Shown piece after piece: positions 55,144 to 64,000 of a stretch of DNA of 64,000 nt (positions within the stretch are counted from its first letter, which is position 1; every line of letters starts with the position of its first letter). The notes beneath the pieces were generated by a model that searched no databases, had not been told where the DNA came from, and worked only from the letters and a program-made list of their open reading frames with translations. The stretch comes from Diplolepis rosae (lineage: Eukaryota; Arthropoda; Insecta; Hymenoptera; Diplolepididae). A program made the position numbers and the translations under genes. The stretch is from the NCBI GenBank assembly GCA_030998225.1, contig JAPYXD010000045.1:62001-126000 (forward strand), read 5' to 3'.

Positions 55144-55172
55144 GTTTCGACTCTGATCGGAGTCCTCATCAG
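55144..55172 (-). ncRNA. Hammerhead-ribozyme-like motif of Penelope-type element
   Basis: Minus strand reads CTGATGAGGACTCC, GATCA, GAGTCGAAAC. CTGATGA and GAAAC are the two invariant hammerhead core blocks, and GACTC/GAGTC forms a five-pair stem II. One extra unpaired G follows CTGATGA, which departs from the canonical core. Penelope-like elements are known to carry minimal hammerheads in their terminal repeats, and this motif lies about 0.8 kb downstream of, and on the same strand as, a Penelope GIY-YIG remnant. Stem III and the cleavage site are not convincingly resolved. Confidence 0.5.
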
Positions 55173-55974
55173 TGATCTTTATTTATAAAATATCAAAACA
55201 TTTGATAAAATATTGCACATATGAGCCCTATTTTGGAGTAAACTTTAGTAATGTGAAAAATGTAAAAAAAATGTAAAAATGTAACATATCGTTGGAAAAT
55301 TTACATAAAATTGTACAAAAAACATCGATAAATTACCCAAAAAGTTTTCTATAGGAATTACAATAAAATTGTAGCACATAACTCTACGATACATCAATTA
55401 AAAATACTATTATATATTTGTGTCTAAATGTTACTGAATATATAGATGCAAGTACATATATAGTACAATATAAAATTACAAAGGATTATTTATGAAAATT
55501 AGCTCAGAATTGCTAATACAAATTCTACACTCTTAGAAATTTCTACCGCTATTTCGCAGAACATGTGACTGTAGTTTTATTCAGCTACAGCCTCAAAAAA
55601 TTAAGAAAGAATTTCAGAAAATTCTGTTACTTTTCAGTAAATTTATGAGAAAACAAATTTTTAATTTCAGTGAGTGAAAGAGACAGAATTAGTGAAAACT
55701 GTTCTGCACCATCAAATGAGCTGATTTTCACTGAAATAATCAGTTAATACATAAATGCATAAAAATAGTAATACCTGAAAATATTTGTTTTGTAAATTTC
55801 CGAACATTTGTAATAGTGTACTACGACAAAAGGAGGCTATAAAGTGTAATATAAGTTAAAATAGTTTGTTTATGACAGATTTAGAATTTTCTTAGGGAAT
55901 ATGTGTATGTGTATTTTAATGTATGTGCTTAAATTTACAAATTTTTTTTTTTTGGCTAGATTACAATTTGTTGT
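55173..55974. other. Probable 3' region of Penelope-like remnant
   Basis: AT-rich non-coding DNA between the hammerhead-like motif and the endonuclease remnant. No clear internal repeat could be delimited. Confidence 0.35.
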
Positions 55975-56664
55975 TTAAAAGGGAGAGGTAAAAACAGATA
56001 AGTTCTCAGTATCAGCTCTTTGGTTTACCGCCTGTGGATTGCTAGCTATATGGGTCATTTCAAGTATCATGCGTTTTTTGTAGTTTTCTGATCTGTCAAT
56101 TATTTTTACATCATAAAAATTGAACTTGTGGTCTTGATGCCAAGCATGTTTGTTTAAAGCAGTCCATTTTTCCGGGGAGTTGTAAACATCTTTTGTATGT
56201 TCATGTATTCTAGTCTTTAGGGGCCGTTTGGTTGTACCTATATAGGCTGCTGTGCAGTCAGAACAAGGGATATTGTAGACGACATTAGCAGGATCGCGTT
56301 TTGAAATAGGGTCTTTGGTTGATTTAAAAAAGTGTGAGAGGCCATTGGTATTGCGAGGAGCAATTTTTATATTGAAGGGTTTGAGGATACCTGACAGTTT
56401 TTTCGATAGTCCTTGTACGTAAGGCAATGGTACATATTTAGGGGTTTAACCTGTTAAGTTTGAGTGTGTTGTGCGCATGTGTGTGTTTGGGACTCTTACA
56501 GATACTTCATGTGTGTGAGCGTTCGTTTTTAAACCTTTCTGCAAAAGAAGGTTTAATCTCTTTTTTATAACTGAGTTTAAAAATGCAAGTGGGTAATTAT
56601 TCTTGAGTAAGGTAAGTCCTATTTTATGAATATTACAAAATATATCTAAAAATTTTAATATCAA
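55975..56664 (-). pseudogene. Penelope-like element, C-terminal GIY-YIG endonuclease
   Basis: An in-frame TAA (56446-56448) divides the reading frame. The upstream part (LDIFCNIHKIGLTLLKNNYP ... INSVIKKRLNLLL-like) is the linker after reverse transcriptase. The downstream 150 codons contain KLSGILKPFNIKIAPRNTNG, VVYNIPCSDCTAAYIGTTKR, LKTRIHEHTKDV, NKHAWHQDHKFNF and a late Glu block (RMILEMTHIASNP). This is the CCHH-bearing GIY-YIG nuclease of Penelope-like elements: Tyr-Ile-Gly, the Arg of TRIHEH and the final Glu are in place. The reverse transcriptase is absent, so the copy is 5'-truncated. It lies in the host intron, antisense to the host gene. Confidence 0.85.
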
Positions 56665-58333
56665 AATTTCGGATCAAAATTTGAAAGTGGGGGCCTTGGT
56701 TGGTATCCGGGCCGAGGCAGACTTTTTTTCGTTCTTTATTATTACTTGTTTGGAAGAGCCGTAAATTTCTCCATTTAAATATTATAAATCCCAGACATTA
56801 AAATTTGTTGAATAAAATCTTCAACAAATGATAACACAGATCCACAGAAAGAATAAAATGGTCTGCGCCATCGATAAGACCATGATAATCATATGCATTC
56901 TCACCCGTTGAAAAAGAATCAGAACTGAGTTTAATTTTCCCGAAAGTCGCTGAAAATGTAGAACACGAGGGCGATACATTCTCCAACCCAGCTGACGAAA
57001 GCCCCAGCGACGGTCATATGTTTCACAAGGTCAACATACACACAAAATGTTTTCACAGTATACCTGACTTTTTGACCTGTACTATACGCTAACCTATAGT
57101 AAAGCGACTTGATAATATCACGTATAACGCCGTATTATACACTAACACAGTTTTTCACGCTGATCGTTACTATTCGTCTGGCTCTTATATACTAACCAGG
57201 CGTTTTTTTCAACGCTAGTGAGAACCAGAGCCATATCTGTAGTATGAAGGGCCCTGGGAATCTCTCTCCGTTAAAAGTATACACAATGATTTATTGCTGT
57301 CAGATGTGATCTAACTGTACTTAAAAATATTATAAGCATGGAAATTTGAAAAAAAACTCATTCAGTTATTCTTACAATTGCAATGAATGTTTCTCAAACT
57401 TTTTTTCGAAAAATGTTAATATTTTAAAATAAAAAATTTTATTTTTGTTTTACTAAATGAATTTGTCACATTTTGAAAGTTTTAAATTTTCAAATTAAAA
57501 TCATGAGCTTTAAGAATAAAAAGATTTCAAATCTTTAATCGATAAAAATTAAGTGCTCATAGAATTCGAGACTGAAAGTAAAAGACTAAGCAATTTTATG
57601 AATAATTTTGACGAATAAGCAATTTTATAAATTTTATGAAATTAATATTCAAATATAGACAGTTGTAATGTATTCAATTTAAAATTTCTGATTATTTTAT
57701 CCTATAAACTATTACGTCGAATTTTTACATTTCTAGAGTAATAAATTTGTGAATTGAAAATTCCATTGAAGAGACGGAACATTCTGAACATTTCATTCTT
57801 TTTGAAGTTTCTAAAATTAGAAAATGTTATCTTTAAAATCTAAAGCCTACAAAATTAAACTTTAATCCTGTATGTAAAAGTGAAAGATCAAGAGTTTAAC
57901 AATTTTTAAAAAGTAGAAATTTGAAATGAAAACCCTCAGAATTTAATATATCTACAACTGAATTTAGTTTCAGAAATTTCCAACATTAAACACGCAGAAA
58001 TTTTGGATCATAACTTTGAACACTTATTGTCTATGAAATTAAATTTCAATCAAGCAATCTTCGTACTTCACTGTTAAACTTTATTAAGCATCGCAATCAT
58101 ATAAACAAAATACTTCATATACGCGGTACGTGCGCATCTCTCGTTTTCTGATACTCTCGACGAAATTTTATGAGTCGAAGTGTCCGATAACCGATACTCT
58201 GTCGCGCCAAAAGCCCATTCTATGAGATTTATTGCTTTCAACAACAATATACGCTATGAATAAAGTAAAAATCTAAGAATGAAAAAAAAGTTGAATTTTG
58301 GTACTCGTACATGAATGATCACAACTTTATTAC
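56665..58333. other. Intronic DNA, no gene recognised
   Basis: GC-richer piece at 56690-56760, then 56930-57260, without supported frames. The remainder is AT-rich. Confidence 0.4.
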
Positions 58334-58687
58334 TTATTTATATATTTTTTCCGTAAATACCTCGTTTTCTTCGTTAAAGTGCGAACTCCGCGTGAAAAAT
58401 TCAAAACTGGGGATATTTCCACGATTTACATTTTCGCTTGGTGAAAGAGTAACTTTCGTATTTCCATTTTTCTCGAGAAAAGAACGATTTTTTAAAAAAA
58501 TATTTCGGTTCATTGTACCTAAACTATCTAATTGATCAGTAAAATAGGCAGTATGATTTGTTGTCAGTTCGATAATGTACAAGTTGATACCTTTTTCAAC
58601 CAGATTGGTCGTTACCAACTCGAGATGTAGTTCAAATGATAGAGCTACTATCGAAAAAAACAATTTATTAGAAAAATATAGCGGCAT
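58334..58687 (-). CDS. Unrecognised 117-codon open frame
   Basis: An uninterrupted minus-strand frame from ATG with mixed composition (LELVTTNLVEKGINLYIIEL, NIPSFEFFTRSSHFNEENEV) that is less biased than typical AT-rich noise. No domain, signal peptide or splice context is recognised. It lies in the host intron just outside the hAT-like element at 58829. It could be a relic of an unknown mobile gene or chance. Confidence 0.2.
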   Translation of the reverse strand: MPLYFSNKLFFSIVALSFELHLELVTTNLVEKGINLYIIELTTNHTAYFTDQLDSLGTMNRNIFLKNRSFLEKNGNTKVTLSPSENVNRGNIPSFEFFTRSSHFNEENEVFTEKIYK

Positions 58688-58828
58688 CCAATGTACAAAA
58701 TTACTGTTAACAAGTGTTATTTTTCTGGAAGAATTGTGAATTTTTCAGTTAAAATATTATTAATACCAGACGTTGAAATGCGTTGAATAAAAACTCCAAT
58801 AAATGCAATTAGAAAAAAAAAATAAGAA

Positions 58829-60956
58829 CAGGCCTCGCACTCCCCTACTATTTGCTACTTTTTTCGCATGAAGCTACTATTTGGCTACTTTTTTCGGTCC
58901 AGTACTACTACTACTTGAGAAGCATTTTGAAAAGTGAAGTACAACAGAAAACTTGATTAAAACTATAACTGTAAAAGTTAATAATTATATTTGAACATTA
59001 ATGAATACAAAAATAAATTCTATTGCATTTTCAATGACCCCGTTGTCCATGATCATGCACCAGGTTGATAAAATAATAATCTACTGGAACTTTTTTTATA
59101 TTTATGTATTAAGAGTTATAAAAACAACTAACAATGCATTCTCAATGACCCTGTTGTCCAGGATCATGCACCAGGTTGCTAAAACAATACTCCACAGGAA
59201 CTTTTTTATATTCATATATTAAGGGTTATAAAAACAACTTACAATACATAGTTATTGACCCCGTTCTCCAGGATCTTATAAAAACAACTTAAAATACATT
59301 TTCAAATACTCTATTGTCCAGGATTATACACCAGGTTGCTAAAACAACACTCCACAGGAACTTTTTTTATATTTATATATATAGCTACAAAAGCAAAGTT
59401 CATTACTATCTCATTGATCCCGTTGTTTTTATTCATGCCCCAGGTTGCTAAAATAATAATCTACGAAAACTTTTCAAAAATTGTAATTATTTGCAACAAC
59501 TGTAAAAACTTCCGTAAATTATGATAAAAATCCCGTAGATTATTGTTTAAGTAACCTGGATCTTGAGCCTGGGGAACATGATCATTGAAACTGCAATAGA
59601 ATTTGTTTTTAGCTATATATATATATAAAAGTTTTTGAAAAGTTTTCGTAGATTATTATTTTAACAACCTGGTGCATGATCCTAAACAACAGGGTCATTG
59701 AAAATGCATTTTTAGTTGTTTTTGTAACTTTTAATATATGAATATAAAAAAAGTTCTTATGGAGTATTGTTTTAGCAACCTGGTGCATGATCTTAGACAA
59801 CGGGGTCATTGAAAATACAATAGAATTTGCTTTTGAAAGAATTAGTGTTCGAATTTAAAAAAAGTTCCAGTAGATTATTATTTTAGCGACCTGGTGCATG
59901 ATCCTGCACAACAGGGTCATTAAAAATGCATTGTTAGTTGTTTTTATAACCCTTAATATATGAATATAAAAAAAGTTCCTGTGGAGTATTGTTTTAGCAA
60001 CCTGGTGCATGATCCTAGACAACGGGGTCATTGAAAATGCAATAGAATTTTCTTTTGTAACCATTAATGTTCAAATATAATTATTAACTTCCACAGTTAA
60101 AGTTTTAATAAAGTTTTCTGTTGTCCTTCACTTTTCAAAAGGCCTCTCAAAGAATTTACTCTAAGTGCCATCTATTGTTCAATTTCAAAATTACAAATTT
60201 CTCCACTACCGACATTCACCCATTCTGACAAGTGTTAGTCTCTCTATTATGAAAATAATAAGCGATCAAGAAGTGCAGCCTGAAGTTGACAGTTTCTGGG
60301 AGAAAAAAATTTTTGGAGAAATCGATTTCTAGACAATTAATAACCTACCGACTTCGGCGCATTTACGAGTTTTTCTGCGTACACTCGAATCCAATCTGAA
60401 AAGGTCGAAATTGCCGTGATTATCGTCCATCTCACTTGACATTTCGCGAATACTTCCGGCCATTTTGATTTTCTTGATCTTGTGTAGTAGTAGCGTATTG
60501 TAATAGACGCATGCGCAGTTCAAATGTACAAGGCTTTGTCAGTACGGAGCCAACGCTGTACGAAGAAAAAAATATATAAATCGATTTTTTTATAAACCTC
60601 ACAATCGATCAAGTAAAATTGATTGAATGCGAATATATTTCTCATACCACCGAGCGTCTGGTTAAGAAACAAATTAGGATGGAAGAACTTTTGTAATCGC
60701 TCTTTTTTGCGCATTTCTACATATGTTTAATATAAACACGTTTTTTTAATTAAATATGTGTAATGAAAACTAGTAAATTACTTTCCTGTTGTTCTTATTT
60801 TAAAATAAGCCTCATTTTTTATATTCAAAAATAACTAAATAAACATTTCACTGTTTTTCTCTATCTAAAAGCCTGGGCTACTTTTTGCTACTTTTTTTAG
60901 ACACTGAGGCTACTTTTTGCTACTTTTTTAAAGGTCGCAAAGGATTGCGACGCCTG
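58829..60956. mobile_element. hAT-like non-autonomous element, 2.1 kb
   Basis: Ends CAGGCCTCGCACTCC and CAGGCGTCGCAATCC (inverted) are followed on both sides by TTTGCTACTTTTTT-type subterminal repeats. Flanks share TAAGAA directly outside both ends (six identical bases, consistent with a mutated 8-bp duplication). Between 58990 and 60100 is an inner foldback made of about four units per arm, each containing CACCAGGTTGCTAAAA and TCAATGACCCCGTTGTCCA words, 110-160 bp apart, in opposite orientations either side of about 59530. No transposase frame. Confidence 0.6.
60343..60525. mobile_element. Second copy of the 45698 MITE, nested
   Basis: CTTCGGCGCATTTACGAG and TACACTCGAATCCAATCTGA match 45708-45770. 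GACGCATGCGCAGTTCAA matches the right part of that copy. It contains about 65 bp missing from the 45.7 kb copy. Confidence 0.6.
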
Positions 60957-61926
60957 TAAGAATTTCATAAGAATACATAATTAAATTTTTTTTTAGAAAT
61001 TCGCAGGTCCGCAGCCGCCATATTTAATGATGAATGATAGATATTGCAATTTTTGTTTTTTGACTTTAACAGCCAAACCATTTATTCTAAAATTCTGAAG
61101 AAATTCACACTGCTACTTGGCATTGGTATACATCATTGTGAATTTTTTGCAAATTCTCAGATGCGAAATTCGCAGTTAAAAAAATTGCAAAATTTTTTGC
61201 ATGCGATTTTTTCGCATTAAAATTCACGGATCAATTCTGATTTTTTCTCTAAATATTAGTCATTAACAAAGGTGTTTAACGTAATTTTTTCAAACTTACG
61301 CGGGGGGTGGACGGAGGTTAAAAAAATTAAATACATGTAAAATCAGCCTTTTGCGTTCAAATTTCCAATCTACAATAATTGAAGGCACATAAAATGGTAA
61401 ACGTTATATTTGTATACACATTTTATTCTTAATTAGGTTCGCAACAAATTTTTGCGAAAATTGTTGCATCGGTTTTTCGTAATCTTGCTTGCAAACAAGA
61501 CACGTATGCACTATATGGTATATAAGGGAGTAGTGAATCACAGCGAGAGTTAGTATCAGTTGACTACTTTTTTGCCTGACACTTGAAAACATACCTTGTT
61601 TTTCGATTGTCATTTTTTAAACATCCGCCATTTTGTTATTTTTACATAAAAATAAATGTTTGTTGTTAAGGCGACAGCTATACTCTTGCTGAGTCTAAAC
61701 CTGTTCAATTTTTCCAATATGTTTACTGACAAATTAAAACACAAAAGGTGTTGTAACTGCAACGCTCTCATTTGGAAAATTGCTGGACCCTCAAAGAAAT
61801 TGCAAATCAACTTGTTTTACAGTCTATTACTGGACTAATAAAAAAATATAACTTAATTATTTAATTTATAAAAAGTAAACAAATATTTTAGTTGATGCAG
61901 AAATAGTAGGCGAGAAATGTTGTTAT
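60957..61926. other. Diverged relative of the 5731-type foldback; no gene
   Basis: The order GAAATTCGCAG, GCATGCGATTTTTTCGC, CAATTCTGATTTTTTC, GGGGGTGGACGGAGG, TTCGCAACAAATTTTTGCG parallels the left arm of the element at 5731 at low identity. Not delimited. Confidence 0.4.
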
Positions 61927-64000
61927 TTTTTTTTTTTTTTTGGTGAGGAGGAAAAATGGCAAAATCTTTTATAGACGTTGTACAGGACTCTCCTAGGACG
62001 GGTCTGGGCATACCTGTTAAAACCAAAAAACCCCCTCTCTCGAACCAATAAACCACCCGCGGAACCGCCTTTCGGCTTAAAACATCACGGGTGGTTGGTT
62101 CCATTAAAGTCGCGTACGACTCTTCCGTCATCCGTTCGCTCGGAACTTCCATCCGCGGCCACACGCCCACTAGGATAACCGACTAGCCGCGCCACCCAGG
62201 GGAGAAATAAACAGATTCCTCCCCCGAACGACGCGGACAGTCAAGTCTACCCGAGACACAGGACCGCGGGTGCAGGCCCCGATGCGATTTCTACTGGCCC
62301 TCCCCGTTGTTTCGCTCTCGACGCCCATCATGTTCTCTCGTCTTCATCACGAGTGTGACGAATGACTCGATGAGCGTCCAGAACCGTTCAGACTGGAGCA
62401 TGAGAGGGACCATCGTGTCAGGAGTAAGTTCGTAACCCACCGCCTGACCGAGGACCTCCCTAGCCACACCCCATTTTGCGCAGAAGAAGAGTGCGTGCTC
62501 TGCGTTATCCACCGGAAAATCGCAGTAGCAATACGTCTCCTCGTCTCTCTTCTTAAAGCGCCTCAGGTACGCGTTAAAACAGCCATGGCCCGAGAGCGCT
62601 TGCGCCAAGTAAAAGCCGATTTCCCCGTGCTTTCTGTTCAGCCAGATGGCGAGCTCCGGGATCAGGCGGTAGGTCCATCTCCCTGTCTGCTCAGCATGCC
62701 ATCTCATCTGCCATTTCTCGACGAGTCTACGTCTTCCATCCTTGCGGATGGCCTCCTTCACGCGAGCGATTTCCTGCAGGTCGGCGCAGGTAAGCTCCTT
62801 GCGAAGCTGAAAGGTTTCCTGCCTTTCCTCCACCAATAAATCTATTGGCGGGACGCTCGCCAGGACCAGCACAGCGCTCGTCGAGATTGTTCTATATGCC
62901 GAAACTATTCTCAGCGCGACAAGTCTCTGCGCCGAGAACAGCTTCTTCTGGATAGCATGCTTTTGCAAGGCATTGGCCCAGACCGGAGCTGCATAAAGCA
63001 GCTTCGAATGGACCACGCTCGCCACCAATCTTCTTTTCGCTTCCGTGGGTCCACCAATGTTTGGCATAAGCCGGGCCAATTTCGCTCCACATTGGATGGC
63101 TTTGGCAGCTGCGATCTTTAGGTGTTCGCCAAAGCTAAGCCTACGATCCAGCTGCACCCCCAGGTACTTAATGCTTGTTTTCCACTCGACTTCATACTCT
63201 CCGAGAACGATCCTCGGATATTGGAAGGATCTCCTGTCCGTAACGAGCAAAGCCTCGGTTTTCTCAGGGGCCATTTTAAGACCTCTGCCATCCAACCAGC
63301 GCTTTGCTCGCCACAGACTTTCATTGATCCTCAGCTCTAGGATTCTGACGTCGTCAGCGGCGCACACGACAAGTGCGTCATCCGCGAAGCCGACGATGCT
63401 CGTTCCAGCAGGTAGGTCCATACGCAGAAAGTCATCGTACATGATGTTCCAAACGAGTGGACCCACCCGCGACCCTCGAGGAGCGCCACATGTCATCTCT
63501 TCTTTGAGAGACCATTTGTCGCCCTCGTATATCACCCACCTGTCGCTCAGATAGTCATCTATCATTCGCAACAGGTAGTCTGGAACCTTTTTCCGCATCA
63601 TCGCCTCGATGCAGATGTCCCATCTCGCGGTATTGAACGCATTGCGTATGTCAATGCTAATCAACGCACAGAATCCCTTACGCTTACCAGTTCCTTTTCT
63701 TGCATTTGTGGCGATGTTAACCACAGCTTGGATGGCGTCCACAGTGGACCTGCCTTTCCTGAATCCGAACTGGTTTTCCGAGAGCCCGTTCTCCCCGACC
63801 AAGAGAGCCTGAAGCCGTTGTAGAATCAACTCCTCCAGAAGCTTCCCCATCGTATCCAATAAGCATATTGGTCTATACGACGAGGCAACCCCTAGAGGTT
63901 TGTTGCCCTTCCTCAGCAGGACCAACCTCTGCTTCTTCGAATCTGCGAAGAACCTCTCATCCCGAAGACAGGAGTTAAATGCTTCTAGGAGGATCTCCGG
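61927..64000 (-). mobile_element. R1-type non-LTR retrotransposon, 3' part
   Basis: A 15-base T run at 61927-61941 is the poly(A) tail of a minus-strand element whose 3' UTR (61942-62290) and reverse-transcriptase frame run to the window edge. GC content rises sharply at this boundary. The 5' end and target duplication lie outside the window. Confidence 0.9.
62291..64000 (-). CDS. Non-LTR reverse transcriptase, R1 clade (5' end beyond window)
   Basis: The frame is open from the edge at 64000 (no stop upstream of the TTG at 63925) to a stop at 62291, at least 569 codons without a lesion. In order: SYRPICLLDTMGKLLEELIL, NQFGFRKGRSTVDAIQ, ISIDIRNAFNTARW (first catalytic Asp), GAPRGSRVGPLVWN, VGFADDALVV (FADD catalytic motif), the thumb IKYLGVQLDRRLSFGEHL, then a C-terminal zinc-knuckle-like block CYCDFPVDNAEHALFFCAKW. 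The enzyme makes cDNA at a nicked target. The order and the C-terminal Cys/His block fit R1-type LINEs. The endonuclease and gag-like frame should lie upstream, outside the window. The intact frame suggests recent insertion. Confidence 0.9.
   Translation of the reverse strand, partial: PEILLEAFNSCLRDERFFADSKKQRLVLLRKGNKPLGVASSYRPICLLDTMGKLLEELILQRLQALLVGENGLSENQFGFRKGRSTVDAIQAVVNIATNARKGTGKRKGFCALISIDIRNAFNTARWDICIEAMMRKKVPDYLLRMIDDYLSDRWVIYEGDKWSLKEEMTCGAPRGSRVGPLVWNIMYDDFLRMDLPAGTSIVGFADDALVVCAADDVRILELRINESLWRAKRWLDGRGLKMAPEKTEALLVTDRRSFQYPRIVLGEYEVEWKTSIKYLGVQLDRRLSFGEHLKIAAAKAIQCGAKLARLMPNIGGPTEAKRRLVASVVHSKLLYAAPVWANALQKHAIQKKLFSAQRLVALRIVSAYRTISTSAVLVLASVPPIDLLVEERQETFQLRKELTCADLQEIARVKEAIRKDGRRRLVEKWQMRWHAEQTGRWTYRLIPELAIWLNRKHGEIGFYLAQALSGHGCFNAYLRRFKKRDEETYCYCDFPVDNAEHALFFCAKWGVAREVLGQAVGYELTPDTMVPLMLQSERFWTLIESFVTLVMKTREHDGRRERNNGEGQ

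Noticed and set aside
55144..55172. Canonical, active hammerhead ribozyme
   Set aside because: Core blocks and stem II are present, but an extra G and unresolved stem III/cleavage site prevent a firm call; kept only as hammerhead-like.

Overview
The window is a strongly AT-rich stretch of insect nuclear DNA, possibly hymenopteran. The basis is one host exon that reads like an insect sphingomyelin-synthase-family protein, plus mariners, an R1-type LINE, a Penelope-like element, Crypton-like and THAP fragments and long satellites. No bacterial or viral gene is evident. Almost everything outside the host exon is transposable-element or satellite DNA, and most coding remnants carry stops, frameshifts or internal deletions.

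Layout. 0-3.6 kb: short GC-rich palindromes, a THAP start, a small retro-insert with 14-bp target duplications and a Crypton-like N-terminus. 4.6-9.6 kb: an inverted pair of hammerhead-like motifs, two giant foldbacks (about 1.8 kb each) and a tRNA-derived SINE. 11-18.9 kb: about ten inverted-repeat elements in series, including a 1.6 kb P-superfamily element (8-bp target duplication, broken two-exon THAP gene, intact 105-codon frame on the other strand) and a related MITE. 21.5-23.4 kb: a dead mariner beside a relic of an unnamed transposase-like family. 23.6-33.5 kb: satellites (370 bp, 377 bp, about 550 bp and about 70 bp periods) with one foldback between the first two. 34.5-41.1 kb: a foldback with a 9-bp duplication, then a 3.3 kb transposon with about 485-bp TIRs carrying a better copy of that unnamed family, set inside a decayed Ty3/gypsy relic that also holds a deleted Tc1/mariner-like element. 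42.4-46.4 kb: a TA-flanked foldback and a 2.8 kb non-autonomous hAT with nested insertions. 47-51.4 kb: a transposase-like relic abutting a mariner N-terminus, a mellifera-type mariner whose pre-insertion sequence survives next door, and a deleted second copy of the 21.5 kb mariner. 52.3-52.7 kb: the host exon. 53.4-64 kb: microsatellite, 150-bp repeats, a Penelope GIY-YIG remnant with a hammerhead-like motif 0.8 kb downstream, a second hAT-like element and the 3' part of an R1-type LINE running off the right edge.

No genes here form a pathway. The host exon (+ strand, splice acceptor and donor visible) implies that DNA to its right is intron and that DNA to its left is intron or upstream region. 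The most notable material is the density of long-arm foldbacks, the long-TIR transposon with its unnamed transposase-like gene, the P-superfamily element, and the recurrent 29-nt hammerhead-like motif.
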